Source of the DNA: Acidobacteriota bacterium
Lineage (GTDB): Bacteria; Acidobacteriota; Blastocatellia; Pyrinomonadales; Pyrinomonadaceae
Assembly: GCA_025463135.1 (NCBI GenBank)
Contig: JAOAPY010000002.1
Location: 1-64,000, forward strand
Direction: 5' to 3'
Length of the DNA stretch: 64,000 nucleotides
The notes below the pieces were generated by a model. The model did not search any database, was not told where the DNA came from, and saw only the letters and a program-made list of their open reading frames with translations. Positions 8,511 to 18,025 of this stretch are shown one piece after another (the stretch's first letter is position 1; each line of letters starts with the position of its first letter). Both the position numbers and the translations under genes were made by a program.

Positions 8511-10688
8511 TCAGGGCTTATCTCCTTTGCCTCGGCCGCCTGGACGTTGTGGTGGAGCGGCCGGGCGCGGTGCCGGTGGTCCGGGCCTGGCTTCGCGTTG
8601 CGGTGGGGGCGCAGCACGCGGCGCCGGCTGGCGCGGCTGCACTTCTTGACGCGATTGACGTTCGGGAGGCCTTGGTTGACGAACTACCTGCGGTTGAGGA
8701 ACCACTTGCGGCCTCTGCGCTTGCGGCGCGCGAGGTTGCGGGCGCGGTTCAAAACGCGGCTGCGGTGGCGCCGCTCTGCGCGATTCCGGTTGAACGCGAG
8801 GTTGACGCGCTTCCAGACGTGGCTGCGGTGGCGCCGCCCTGCGCACATCCGGCTGCGCGCGTTCGATGCGCGGCCGCATCATTTCTCTCTGCGGTTGTTG
8901 TCGTGCAGCCTCTCCTACGCGCTGTCCCTGCGGTTGTTGCAGAGTCTGACGCTGCTGCATACGTTCCGTCTGGGTTTGTTGTCGTCGCTCCTGCTCAAGC
9001 TGCTGCAACTGCTGGCGCGCGGCCCGGTTTCCTCGTGCTGCTTCGGCAGCAAGCGCAATCTGCTGTCTACGCGCGGCATCCGCATTCGCCGCGACCGCAG
9101 GAGCTTGATTCGAGACTGCTCGACGCTCATCGGTAAAATTCAGCTTCTGATTCCTCACCGTCTCCGGCAATGACTGCACGCGTAATGCCCGCGCCAAATC
9201 TTTTCTAAAAGGCGGAGCCTGCGGCGCAGCAGCCACCAGGACGGGCCGATCGTTAAGTCTCTTTGCAATTCCCGGCGGCAGATCTATCTTCCCCCTGCCC
9301 CAGGCTGAGTGTAGCGCTGCATTTCGCAGCGGAGGCAGTGACAACGGATCGAGCGCGGGCCTGATCTCTGCCAGGCGCCCTCGATCAATCTGATGAATAG
9401 CTCTCCGATCGATATCACGCCCGAAATCGTTCACTGAAATAACCGTGACTGCTCCCGGAATATCGAAATTAATAACCCGGCGTGGATGAATGTCCGCTCG
9501 CGTGAGGTAATTGGGTCTCCAGTTTCGATCGTAATAGCGCGCCACATATGGATCGCCGGGAGCCAACGGTACCCAGCCGATCTCGTTCGCGTCCGTCAGC
9601 GGCACAAACGCAACCAACGCCGGCGCATATCTCGGCGTCGCGTGCACTCCGTCAGGGACCCAAAGCCATTGACCTGTGTTGTTAATCCAACGGCCGTAAT
9701 GGTAGGGAGCATAGCCCCACGCCTCAGAGGAGACCCACGTTGGTCCATACGGATAATCATTGGCCCAATAGCCTTGTTGGTACGGCGCCCATCCGGTGTC
9801 CACGCGCGGCCGCCAGCAGTGGCCATAGCCGCTAACATCTTGCCAGTCGCCATAATAATCAAGGTCATTCAGTCCGGGAATGTACGACGACGCATACTGA
9901 TAACTGACGTCGCGCTGATAAGGATCGTAGTAATCCGGGTTGCTTAGGTACGCGTCGTAATCCTGGTAACGGCCGTCATAAACATTCGGATACTGGTAAC
10001 GATAATAATCATCCACCACATATCCTGCGTCACGGTGATTCAAACGTGACAATGAAACCGGCGTCGTCTTCTGGCATGGGAGCGGCAGCGATTCGCCTTT
10101 GTCAATGTGGCCCGAACCTCCGAGTCCCACAAGCTGCGCCGTGCCATTTAATGCTGAAACCAGAACACTGCCGGTGTCGTCCAGCCCGACGTTGTAAAGG
10201 CCTGGTTGTTCAAAGTCGACGGCGCCGCACGGCGTCGCTACTTCGAACAGCCCACCATTGTTTAGGTTGCCAATGTCGAAAATTGCCGAACCATCGCGCA
10301 GCGCCAGTTGGGTGCGGTCATCAGAGAACTCCAACATGTCGAGTTCGGTGTTGGGATTGAGCCGCGCGAAATTGCGTCCGGTGAAAGCGAGTGATGCGTG
10401 TGCATTCTCGCGTGTGTAGATCCGATCGCCAACTGAGAAGGACTGGTTTGGTGTCGCGGCGACCCATTGTTCATTGGTTTGGCTGTTTCCGTTATTTTGG
10501 GGGCCGGGGTTGAGCGCGTCGCTGAATGCGACTTGGCCGTCAAGGCGTTGAATGCGTGCGGCGTTTGGCAAGGCCTCAGCCTGCACGGTCTGTTCATGTT
10601 TGAAATATAATGCCACCGCTGCTCCCGCGATGAGAGCACAAAGTGCCGCAAGGATAGTCATGTGCGGCCAAACTTTTATTTGATTCAC
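8511..10688 (-). CDS. FecR/DUF6600-type surface protein with low-complexity tail
   Basis: A 725-residue protein with an N-terminal signal/anchor helix (residues 9-29), then a FecR-like beta domain (about 45-190). A tyrosine- and tryptophan-rich middle (about 230-420) with repeated GYW, WAPY and YHYGRW motifs matches DUF6600. The last 200 residues are low complexity, made of R, Q, P and A, as in RQPRPP and QRPQ. It starts at GTG 10688 behind AGGAGG. FecR domains elsewhere sense or transduce signals across the envelope, but no sigma factor or anti-sigma partner is seen here, so the role is unknown. Confidence 0.8.
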   Translation of the reverse strand: MNQIKVWPHMTILAALCALIAGAAVALYFKHEQTVQAEALPNAARIQRLDGQVAFSDALNPGPQNNGNSQTNEQWVAATPNQSFSVGDRIYTRENAHASLAFTGRNFARLNPNTELDMLEFSDDRTQLALRDGSAIFDIGNLNNGGLFEVATPCGAVDFEQPGLYNVGLDDTGSVLVSALNGTAQLVGLGGSGHIDKGESLPLPCQKTTPVSLSRLNHRDAGYVVDDYYRYQYPNVYDGRYQDYDAYLSNPDYYDPYQRDVSYQYASSYIPGLNDLDYYGDWQDVSGYGHCWRPRVDTGWAPYQQGYWANDYPYGPTWVSSEAWGYAPYHYGRWINNTGQWLWVPDGVHATPRYAPALVAFVPLTDANEIGWVPLAPGDPYVARYYDRNWRPNYLTRADIHPRRVINFDIPGAVTVISVNDFGRDIDRRAIHQIDRGRLAEIRPALDPLSLPPLRNAALHSAWGRGKIDLPPGIAKRLNDRPVLVAAAPQAPPFRKDLARALRVQSLPETVRNQKLNFTDERRAVSNQAPAVAANADAARRQQIALAAEAARGNRAARQQLQQLEQERRQQTQTERMQQRQTLQQPQGQRVGEAARQQPQREMMRPRIERAQPDVRRAAPPQPRLEARQPRVQPESRRAAPPQPRFEPRPQPRAPQAQRPQVVPQPQVVRQPRPPERQSRQEVQPRQPAPRAAPPPQREARPGPPAPRPAAPPQRPGGRGKGDKP

Positions 10689-11294
10689 GATTGCTTTACC
10701 TCCTGGCTACCTCCGTTAGCGTACTGTCAGTACCACCCTGCGTTAGCGGGTGGGTCTTCCACGCGTCACTAGCCGGTTTCTCAAACGGAGATTTCGCAAG
10801 AGCCATGCCCCGCCTCTTCATCACTTTTCTTACTTGTCTCGGTTTGCGGTTCACGATTTACGGAAATCACCTGAATGCTGGGGTGGTGCTAAAGACGTTA
10901 GAAATTAACCACCTTCTCGCAAGAGTATTGTTAGGAAAAAAGGAACCGGCGTAGGGAAGAGCGCAGCGTTTGGACTGAGGGGAACGCACGCCATTTGCGG
11001 ACATCACGTACCCATCTGGGGCATCGCGGCTCCGACCCCGGCGTCTAACATAGCGCCATAGGTGTTCGGCAACAGGCGTTCAGAGTACCCGACTTCAGTC
11101 GGGCTTTTCGCCATTCAAACCACCCGCGTTAAGCGGCGGCTAAGTCCATGGATAACTGTTCGATAACACCGCCAACAAGGCACATTAATCTCTCTTGATT
11201 CCTCTCCTTGTCAGCGTCCTCTTCCCTCGCTTACCATATGCCTTACAAGTTAACCCGTTTCACCCGACCTCATCTGAAGGGAGTTTTGTATTAA
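10689..11294. other. 606-bp intergenic region with repeats
   Basis: Divergent gap between the FecR-type gene and the defence island. It holds a short CCACC...GGTGGG palindrome (about 10735-10762, related to 63835-63864) and the repeat at 11061-11170. Open frames across it are repeat-derived and not credible as genes. The island promoter should lie in 11171-11280, but no clear -35/-10 pair is visible. Confidence 0.6.
11061..11170. repeat. Inverted repeat, GTTCAGAGTACCC family
   Basis: Shares GGCAACAGGCGTTCAGAGTA with 8399-8426 and contains the inner CCCGACTTCAGTCGGG palindrome. The far arm (CTGTTCGATAACACC) complements the first bases. It sits at the left border of the defence island. Confidence 0.7.
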
Positions 11295-12959
11295 GTGACC
11301 CGTGACCGTGGCCCAGCACACAATGGTTCAAACGGAAGTGGCGAAAGTCCGTCTCCTACCTTTATCGATCTCTTCGCGGGTTGTGGAGGCTTCACCCTCG
11401 GAATGGAGCGCGCCGGATTCAACTGTCTCGCCGCTATAGATTCCAACAAAGAGGGCATAAAAGTTTTTAGGAAAAATTTCCCTCATGTCACCCGTGCGCT
11501 TAAGAAAAACCTAACGAAGTTTGGTCCCGAGAAGCTTGCCAGGAGAATTGGCGACATAGACGTCGACATTATCGTTGGAGGTCCTCCTTGTCAGGGTTTC
11601 TCAACTGTTCGGCAGCGCGATGGCGCCAACAATGGACCTAGGATGATTGAAGACAAGCGCCGTTATCTCTATCAGGAGTTTCTTCGCTACGTAGAATACT
11701 TCCGCCCGAAAGTCTTCGTCATGGAAAATGTGCTCGGCATTAAGTCGGCCGATGGCGGCCGCTATTTCACGCGGGTTCAACAAGAGGCGCGAGCCATTGG
11801 ATACCGCGTGCATCCACAGACTGAAAAGGCCGTAGATCTTGGTGTTCCGCAAAAGCGAATCCGCCAGCTGATCATCGGTACTCGCTTAGATATACCGAAC
11901 TACTTTTCCACCGAGCTAAAGGCTGCACCCCGGGCTGTGGAATCACCGACGTTAGGAGAGGCGATTAGCGATCTGCCAAGGCTAAAAGCAGGAGCCGGTC
12001 AAGAAGAAACAGAGTACGACATGGCGCGGCGTAAGGCTCACGTAAGGAAATACGGAAAGCGATACATTTACCAAACATTGGAAGTTCATCGCGCACTCAA
12101 ACTCACCGCTCATCGCGCTCGGCCACATAGCGAACGTGACTTAGGCGACTTCTCCAGACTTCGCGAAGGTGAGCACTGCGCACAGGCGATGAAACGTGGC
12201 GAGAGATTCGACTTCCCCTACGATAAGGAAAATTTCAAAGACCGTTACACGCGCCAACACCGCAACGAGCCTTGCTCCACCATCGTTGCGCACTTGAGCA
12301 AAGACGGACTAATGTTTATCCACCCAACCCAGAATCGTTCTCTCACACCGCGTGAGGCAGCGCGTGTGCAAAGCTTTCCTGACTGGTTTGAATTCCCGAT
12401 AGCCCGCACTCACCAGTTTCGGGTAATCGGCAATGCTGTACCTCCACTCGTCGCTGAGGCCGTGGGAATTGCGGTCAATTCTTACCTGGAGTTGACAATG
12501 AGAAAACAACGAGCCCTTCGTTTTGATTTGAACCCGTTGCCGTCCAACCAGGATGAAGCCGTCCAGTGGCTTCTCGATCTCGTGCGTGCAACGGACAACA
12601 AGACGCTTCGCCAAATTCCTGCGGCGCTTTTCAAGCGCGGATGGTACTCGATCGGCTTTCTCTATGCGGGACTTCATCCGGATAGTGTTTTTGAACATGG
12701 CAAGGAGTTGTCATTTGAGGTGGATGACTTTCCGGAAATACAAAAAGTAGAGCCGCGATTGCTTGCGCCTCGCTACGTTCAAAGCGGCTGGCCGGTGGTG
12801 CTCGCTCCGATCGCGAAAGAGGCGTGGCGCCGGTTCGTCAAGAAAGAACTCAAGGATGATGAGTTCTATTGCAGCGAAGCAGTCATTGCGGGAATGTGCA
12901 GCCGCAGTCACGATCTTGCCGATGAGGTTAGGTGTGAAAGGGAAAACGCGCACGCCTAA
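11295..12959 (+). CDS. DNA (cytosine-5) methyltransferase with C-terminal extension
   Basis: A 554-residue C5 methyltransferase, first gene of the defence island. Motif I FIDLFAGCGG is at 23-32, catalytic motif IV GGPPCQGFS near 95-103, motif VI ENV near 148, motif VIII QKRIRQL, and motif X RVIGNAVPP near 375. The catalytic loop and SAM site are complete. About 155 residues follow the usual end of the fold and have no recognised domain. It starts at GTG 11295 behind AAGGGAG. It probably marks host DNA so that the linked ATPase/nuclease genes spare it. Base composition is lower in GC than the flanking genes, a sign of transfer. Confidence 0.93.
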   Translation: MTRDRGPAHNGSNGSGESPSPTFIDLFAGCGGFTLGMERAGFNCLAAIDSNKEGIKVFRKNFPHVTRALKKNLTKFGPEKLARRIGDIDVDIIVGGPPCQGFSTVRQRDGANNGPRMIEDKRRYLYQEFLRYVEYFRPKVFVMENVLGIKSADGGRYFTRVQQEARAIGYRVHPQTEKAVDLGVPQKRIRQLIIGTRLDIPNYFSTELKAAPRAVESPTLGEAISDLPRLKAGAGQEETEYDMARRKAHVRKYGKRYIYQTLEVHRALKLTAHRARPHSERDLGDFSRLREGEHCAQAMKRGERFDFPYDKENFKDRYTRQHRNEPCSTIVAHLSKDGLMFIHPTQNRSLTPREAARVQSFPDWFEFPIARTHQFRVIGNAVPPLVAEAVGIAVNSYLELTMRKQRALRFDLNPLPSNQDEAVQWLLDLVRATDNKTLRQIPAALFKRGWYSIGFLYAGLHPDSVFEHGKELSFEVDDFPEIQKVEPRLLAPRYVQSGWPVVLAPIAKEAWRRFVKKELKDDEFYCSEAVIAGMCSRSHDLADEVRCERENAHA

Positions 12960-13076
12960 GACACGTCAATATCTCCGGCTTAAACGGGACAGCACAGCCA
13001 GATTTCGACGGGTTACCTCATTCCGTCCCTGACGAATTTGGCGTTGCCAAGATTAGTTGGCGACTATGGGAGGACC

Positions 13077-14369
13077 GTGGCGCAGGATAGCACAAGACAT
13101 GAGGTCATTCCTTCGGCGCGACGCCTTATCAGGTCTCTCCGCGACTTGGGTTACGATTTCGGGGCGGCAGTCGCGGATTTGATAGATAACTCAATTGCCG
13201 CTGGAGCTACATTCGTTACCGTCGACGTTGAGTTTGACGGCGATGATTCAGCTGTTCGCATTCTTGACAACGGTAGCGGGATGACTCCCTCCGAATTGCG
13301 GGAAGCCATGCGGTACGGTGCTGAGCGGAATTATGATGAAGGTGACCTGGGCAAATTCGGACTAGGCCTCAAGACAGCATCAATGAGCCAATGTCAGCGA
13401 TTGTCCGTTGCAACCCGAGCAAATCCTAATCGCGCTGACATAACAACGTACTGCTGGGACCTTGCGCACATCGAAAAGAGTAATCGATGGGAAATACTTC
13501 CTCTTGGGGTTGGCCCTAAAACTCGTCAAGCTCTCAAGAACACGACGGGAACTGTGGTTATGTGGCAAAAACTAGATCGCATCTTGGGTTATAAACATCC
13601 TTACGGGGAGATGGCCCGGAAACGTCTTCTGTATATGTGCAGACAACTGGAGGAACACTTGGCGATGGTCTTCCACCGGTTTCTATCTGGCGAGGTTCCA
13701 CGAAAGCGCTTGAAGATCTCTATTAACGGAAATCCGGTTCAACCATGGGATCCATACTGCCGCAAAGAAGCGAACACCAAGAGCCTTGGCGCGGCGATAA
13801 TACCCCTTGACGAAGAGGGGGTGAAGGGAGAAATTAAACTGGAGTCTTTTGTACTCCCGCACAAGGAGAAATTCAGTACGCCCGTTGCTTTTGCTGAAGC
13901 TAGCGGACCGTCGAAATGGAATCGTCAGCAAGGATTTTATGTCTACAGAGCCAATCGGATGATCCAGAGCGGTGGTTGGTGTAATCTTCGCACCATTGAT
14001 GAACACACAAAGCTCGCGAGAATCGCTTTGAGTTTTCCCCCCAAACTCGATGAGGCGTTCAAGATCAATGTCGCAAAAATGCGGGTGCAACTCCCTCAAC
14101 AGATCCGCGAACAAATCGAACAAGCTGTGACCCCCGTTCTCAGAGTTGCTCAAGAGACTTATCGGAAGGGCTCCGCCACATCTGATAGCAAAGTAAGAGT
14201 CGCTACTACGCGGGTGGGAACGACTGAAGGAGTAATCACTCCCTTCGGGTCAAAGCGTTTGTGGACGCTCGACGATTTGCAGAAGCAGATTGAGCGAACC
14301 GCTGAACCAGAAGAACGTCCGGTCGTTGATAAAGTTTTCCGACGCTTCCGAGATCAAACAAACAGTTAG
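13077..14369 (+). CDS. GHKL ATPase (paraMORC/MutL-like) of restriction-type system
   Basis: About 430 residues from GTG 13077, which follows GGGAGG closely; TTG 13038 upstream has no such site. The Bergerat ATP fold is clear: N-box DLIDNSI at 34-40, G1 DNGSGM at 64-69 and G2 GLGLKT at 95-100. An S5-like domain should follow in the middle of the protein. Such MORC/MutL-related ATPases were described in restriction-type operons beside superfamily II helicases and nucleases (Iyer, Abhiman and Aravind 2008). The likely role is ATP-driven clamping or translocation on DNA. It lies between the methyltransferase and Z1 genes on the same strand. Confidence 0.88.
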   Translation: MAQDSTRHEVIPSARRLIRSLRDLGYDFGAAVADLIDNSIAAGATFVTVDVEFDGDDSAVRILDNGSGMTPSELREAMRYGAERNYDEGDLGKFGLGLKTASMSQCQRLSVATRANPNRADITTYCWDLAHIEKSNRWEILPLGVGPKTRQALKNTTGTVVMWQKLDRILGYKHPYGEMARKRLLYMCRQLEEHLAMVFHRFLSGEVPRKRLKISINGNPVQPWDPYCRKEANTKSLGAAIIPLDEEGVKGEIKLESFVLPHKEKFSTPVAFAEASGPSKWNRQQGFYVYRANRMIQSGGWCNLRTIDEHTKLARIALSFPPKLDEAFKINVAKMRVQLPQQIREQIEQAVTPVLRVAQETYRKGSATSDSKVRVATTRVGTTEGVITPFGSKRLWTLDDLQKQIERTAEPEERPVVDKVFRRFRDQTNS

Positions 14370-14376
14370 GGGTGTC

Positions 14377-17013
14377 ATGACTCTTCCAGAAGCCATCGGG
14401 TTAGTACGCTTGATGATCGATCGAGGTGTCCCGCGAGATGCTGCGATTGAGAATCCTGCGATCCCACAAGAACTGCGTCAGGAGATCAGCGAAACACTGG
14501 CTCGAGAAGACAACATAACTCTGGGGCCAGCACGCATGATTTTAGCTGAAACGAATCGCGACGAATGGTTGCGACAAGTCGATCGTTCAGCTTGGTATTA
14601 TTGGCCCACACTCCGCGAATATCTACTCGGAACGAAGAATTGGTCGTCCACAGTCGTGAGATCACTGGATGAGATTACTGATCGCATCTTGGGACAGCTC
14701 GCACCACCAACGGAGGAGCGGTTTGATGTTCGCGGATTGGTTCTCGGCTTCGTCCAGAGTGGCAAGACAGCGAACTATACTGCGTTGGCGGCCAAAGCTG
14801 CTGATGTCGGCTATCGACTCATTATCGTACTTTCCGGAATTGATAACGGTTTACGTCGTCAAAGCCAAGTGCGGCTGAAACGCGAATTGGTCGGATATAT
14901 TGATAACCGACCTGGAGCCGTCAGGCTACCCCCGTTGGGTCAGCAATGGCACGAATTCACTACGGATGACATACATGGTGATTTCAGGCCGGGCTTCGCA
15001 AATCACGCAGCACTTCAAGGGTCGCAGCCCGTGCTCTTAGTGGTCAAGAAAAACGGGCCTGTTCTTAGGCGCTTACTGCGCTGGCTGGATGAAGCCCCTG
15101 AAGAGGTGCGTCGAACAATTCCGCTATTGATGATTGACGATGAGGCCGACCAAGCTAGCGTTGACACCCGCGGAAGCTATCAAACTGAAGATCAAGAACT
15201 TCCTGATGACTATGTTGGGCCAACGGTAATAAATGGCCGAATTCGGGAGTTACTACATAAGTTCCAGCGCCGGGCGTACGTCGCCTATACCGCAACCCCG
15301 TTTGCCAATATTCTTATTCCGCACGACACGTTCGATCCCCAAGTTGCAAATGATCTTTACCCAAAGGATTTCATAGTAGATTTGCCGAAACCAGATGGCT
15401 ATTTCGGCGCGGAAGAACTTTTCGGCCGTCTCGATCCATCCGGTGAGGACGTTACCGGCTTGGACATTATTCGTGATGTGCCTGACGAAGACCTGCGCGC
15501 CTTGGACGAGGGACTCATTCCTCAGTCACTTGAAACTGCCCTGATCGATTTCGTGCTAGCGGGTGCCGCACGCGCCCAACGCGGGCAAGGCGATTTACCG
15601 GCGACTATGTTACTTCACGTTAGTCGGCTCGTGGTTGATCAACAGCGCATCGCGGCTAACGTAAGGCTAAGATTCTCTGAATTTCGGGATGAATGGCGAT
15701 ATCAACGGCAACACGGTATTCGTGAACGCCTTCAACAGCGGTGGGATGCTGAGTTTCGTCCGCTGACACATATGATACTCGGGAGTGCTAAGAATTCATT
15801 CGAAGTGATCGAGCCTCATATCGGGCCTTTTTTTGAGGCCGTCGCGCAAAACATAAGGGAGATCAATAGCGCTACCGGTGAAGTCTTGGACTATGAACGC
15901 GAGCCATCACTGAAGGCGATCGCGGTAGGGGGTAATCGATTATCCCGCGGCCTAACGCTTGAGGGCTTACTTGTCAGTTACTTCGTCCGACGCAGTGGTA
16001 TGTACGACGCGCTTATGCAGATGGGCCGTTGGTTCGGTTTTCGTGGTGGTTATGAAGATCTCACGCGAATTTACACAACAGCCGAATTGTCCGGTTGGTT
16101 TAGCGACTTGGCATTCGTGGAGCATCGGTTGAGACAGGACATTAAAGTTTACGAAGAGCAGGGTTTGACACCGTACCAAGTGGGAATGCGGATTTGGCAA
16201 CATCCGGCGATGCAGGTGACCAGCCCACTCAAACGGCGCTTCTCATCGAGTACAACAATCTCCCAGTCGTATTCGTTTGCGTTGGAGCAGACATTCAAGT
16301 TTCCATTACGTCGACCGCAGGAACTCGCTTCACAAGCGGAAGGAAACCTTCAAACAACTCGGGAGTTTCTAAGTCTCATCGGCGTGGCACAATGGTCAGA
16401 CAAAAAGGGCCCAGTCTGGCTGAAAGTGCGGGCCGAGGCCGTCGTGGAGTTCCTGCGCCATTTTCAGTTGGACACTGAGGCAAGAAGTGTTTCGATTCCC
16501 CTGATTTGTTCTTATATCGAGAGGCAGATGGAACTGGGCGAGTTGATGCGTTGGACAGTTGCTGTCCGAGGGCGTGAGACGCGCGACCGTGAGTTGGGGG
16601 AGGCCGATTGGGGACGCTTCAGTCACCCGATTTTTCAGATAAGTCGCACTCGAATCCAAGAAACCGATTCTCTGGGCGTCATTACTGATCCTGATGATGA
16701 GTCGGTAGGTCTACCGTCAGATGCCCTCGAACGAATGAACAAGCTTTTACAAGAAGGGAAGAAGTCTGGGCATGCGGCGCGTGAGGCGCGTTCACCTGAG
16801 GAGGGACTATTAATGCTTTATCCAATTAGCCGAAACTCGGGCTACAAACTTCGTGCGGGACAGAGGGATATACGACGACCACTATATGGGAATCCAGACG
16901 ACTCGCGTGCTAGGGACCTGATTGGGTTCGCGATTTCCTTTCCCCGTTCGAGCCAGCCTCAACAGGTAATGGCGTATCTGGAAGGATCCGTAGGTTGGAG
17001 GCCAATCGAGTGA
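14377..17013 (+). CDS. Z1-domain ATPase/helicase
   Basis: 878 residues from ATG 14377, seven bases after the ATPase stop and behind TAGGGGT. Walker A GFVQSGKT is at 124-131, Walker B MIDDEAD near 252-257, motif III-like AYTATPF near 305, and a C-terminal helicase lobe carries GGNRLSRGLTLEG and MGRWFGFRGGY. This is the Z1 family, a superfamily II-like ATPase found in restriction-type and antiviral operons. It probably moves along or remodels foreign DNA for the nuclease encoded next. Its stop overlaps the next start by four bases, so the two are translationally coupled. Confidence 0.9.
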   Translation: MTLPEAIGLVRLMIDRGVPRDAAIENPAIPQELRQEISETLAREDNITLGPARMILAETNRDEWLRQVDRSAWYYWPTLREYLLGTKNWSSTVVRSLDEITDRILGQLAPPTEERFDVRGLVLGFVQSGKTANYTALAAKAADVGYRLIIVLSGIDNGLRRQSQVRLKRELVGYIDNRPGAVRLPPLGQQWHEFTTDDIHGDFRPGFANHAALQGSQPVLLVVKKNGPVLRRLLRWLDEAPEEVRRTIPLLMIDDEADQASVDTRGSYQTEDQELPDDYVGPTVINGRIRELLHKFQRRAYVAYTATPFANILIPHDTFDPQVANDLYPKDFIVDLPKPDGYFGAEELFGRLDPSGEDVTGLDIIRDVPDEDLRALDEGLIPQSLETALIDFVLAGAARAQRGQGDLPATMLLHVSRLVVDQQRIAANVRLRFSEFRDEWRYQRQHGIRERLQQRWDAEFRPLTHMILGSAKNSFEVIEPHIGPFFEAVAQNIREINSATGEVLDYEREPSLKAIAVGGNRLSRGLTLEGLLVSYFVRRSGMYDALMQMGRWFGFRGGYEDLTRIYTTAELSGWFSDLAFVEHRLRQDIKVYEEQGLTPYQVGMRIWQHPAMQVTSPLKRRFSSSTTISQSYSFALEQTFKFPLRRPQELASQAEGNLQTTREFLSLIGVAQWSDKKGPVWLKVRAEAVVEFLRHFQLDTEARSVSIPLICSYIERQMELGELMRWTVAVRGRETRDRELGEADWGRFSHPIFQISRTRIQETDSLGVITDPDDESVGLPSDALERMNKLLQEGKKSGHAAREARSPEEGLLMLYPISRNSGYKLRAGQRDIRRPLYGNPDDSRARDLIGFAISFPRSSQPQQVMAYLEGSVGWRPIE

Positions 17014-18014
17014 ATCGTCTCGATCCAGAAGTTTGGACTCGGTTAGAGGAAGCGCGTCCGCTCGGCGAAAATTTGACGGCTCGTTTAGCGGACCCTGAGG
17101 TAACCCAACGTCTACAGTGCGGAATCGATGCAGAAGGACGAAGACATCTCCTGGTCGCGTTGGACGCAAGTGAGGAAGAGTTCAAAGATAATCAAAGCCG
17201 AGGTGTGACGATAACTACTCGCGATTTGGTCGTTCATGGTCAACCTTCCGTTCGATATCTAGATCTTGAGTGCATCGATGCTGGAGGGCATTCTGCATTT
17301 GACATCATAGGACGCGAACTCGCGGAGGAGTTGTCACAAGCCGAACGATCACCAGCCGAGATTGCGAGGCGCCTGCTCGCTAAGTGGCGGCGTTTCTGGG
17401 GCGACCTCCCAAAAACCATCTTATCCCGCGAGCAGGTGCTCGGCCTTTTCGGCGAGTTGTGGTTTCTTTCATTTTGGCTATTGCCAAGAGTTGGAGTAGC
17501 GCAGGCGATACAGCGCTGGAGGAGCCCCTTTGGTGCACGTCACGATTTTGAGTGGCGAGGAAAGTCCATCGAAGTAAAAGCTACAACTTCAACGCGCGGT
17601 CGGATTCACCTCATCAACGGAATCGAGCAACTCCTTCCACCAGAAAATGGGGAGCTTTTTCTTTTCAGCCTTAGGCTGCGAGAAGAAGCTGGCGCGGCCA
17701 ACACTCTTCCAAGCTTAATTGGTGAGTGCCGAGGTCTTGTCGAGTCTGATCCTGATGCTCTCAGTGCCTTCGAGATCGGGCTCGCACTTGCCGGATATTC
17801 GCCGGCACACGATGATGATTACGATGAGACGTTCTTCCGAGTGGCTGAAGAGGCGGTTTTCGCGGTCAAAGATAATTTCCCCCGAATCACAAAGAATACG
17901 TTTGTTGACGAAATTCCTGAAGGGGTTGAAGCTCTTGTTTACGAGATTAATCTTAATACCTTCGATCATCTTCGAGTTGCCAAGTCCGCCAAGGAAGGGA
18001 CCGTTTTCCTGTAA
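17010..18014 (+). CDS. PD-(D/E)XK motif protein (DUF4420-like nuclease)
   Basis: 334 residues from GTG 17010; GTGA overlaps the Z1 stop and GGAGG lies eight bases upstream, which favours this start over TTG 16995. A restriction-nuclease core is seen near residues 146-190: E in FGELWFLS, then HDFEWRGKSIEVKA, giving the D...E-x-K triad. This fits the PD-(D/E)XK/DUF4420 family that accompanies Z1 and MutL-like genes. It is the best candidate for the effector that cuts unmodified DNA. Assignment as a nuclease rests on the motif only. Confidence 0.85.
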   Translation: MNRLDPEVWTRLEEARPLGENLTARLADPEVTQRLQCGIDAEGRRHLLVALDASEEEFKDNQSRGVTITTRDLVVHGQPSVRYLDLECIDAGGHSAFDIIGRELAEELSQAERSPAEIARRLLAKWRRFWGDLPKTILSREQVLGLFGELWFLSFWLLPRVGVAQAIQRWRSPFGARHDFEWRGKSIEVKATTSTRGRIHLINGIEQLLPPENGELFLFSLRLREEAGAANTLPSLIGECRGLVESDPDALSAFEIGLALAGYSPAHDDDYDETFFRVAEEAVFAVKDNFPRITKNTFVDEIPEGVEALVYEINLNTFDHLRVAKSAKEGTVFL

Positions 18015-18025
18015 TTAGAGTTTCG

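Noticed and set aside
8489-9136. Long plus-strand frame over the FecR gene tail
   Set aside because: It is the antisense of the R/Q/P-rich low-complexity tail, which keeps the opposite frames open; no start site or domain.
10691-10954. Small plus-strand frame upstream of the defence island
   Set aside because: It crosses a dispersed palindrome and overlaps the FecR leader; composition is not coding-like.
14290-14376. Earlier start of the Z1 gene at 14290
   Set aside because: It would overlap the ATPase gene by 80 bases without a ribosome-binding site; ATG 14377 has one and starts at the family N-terminus.
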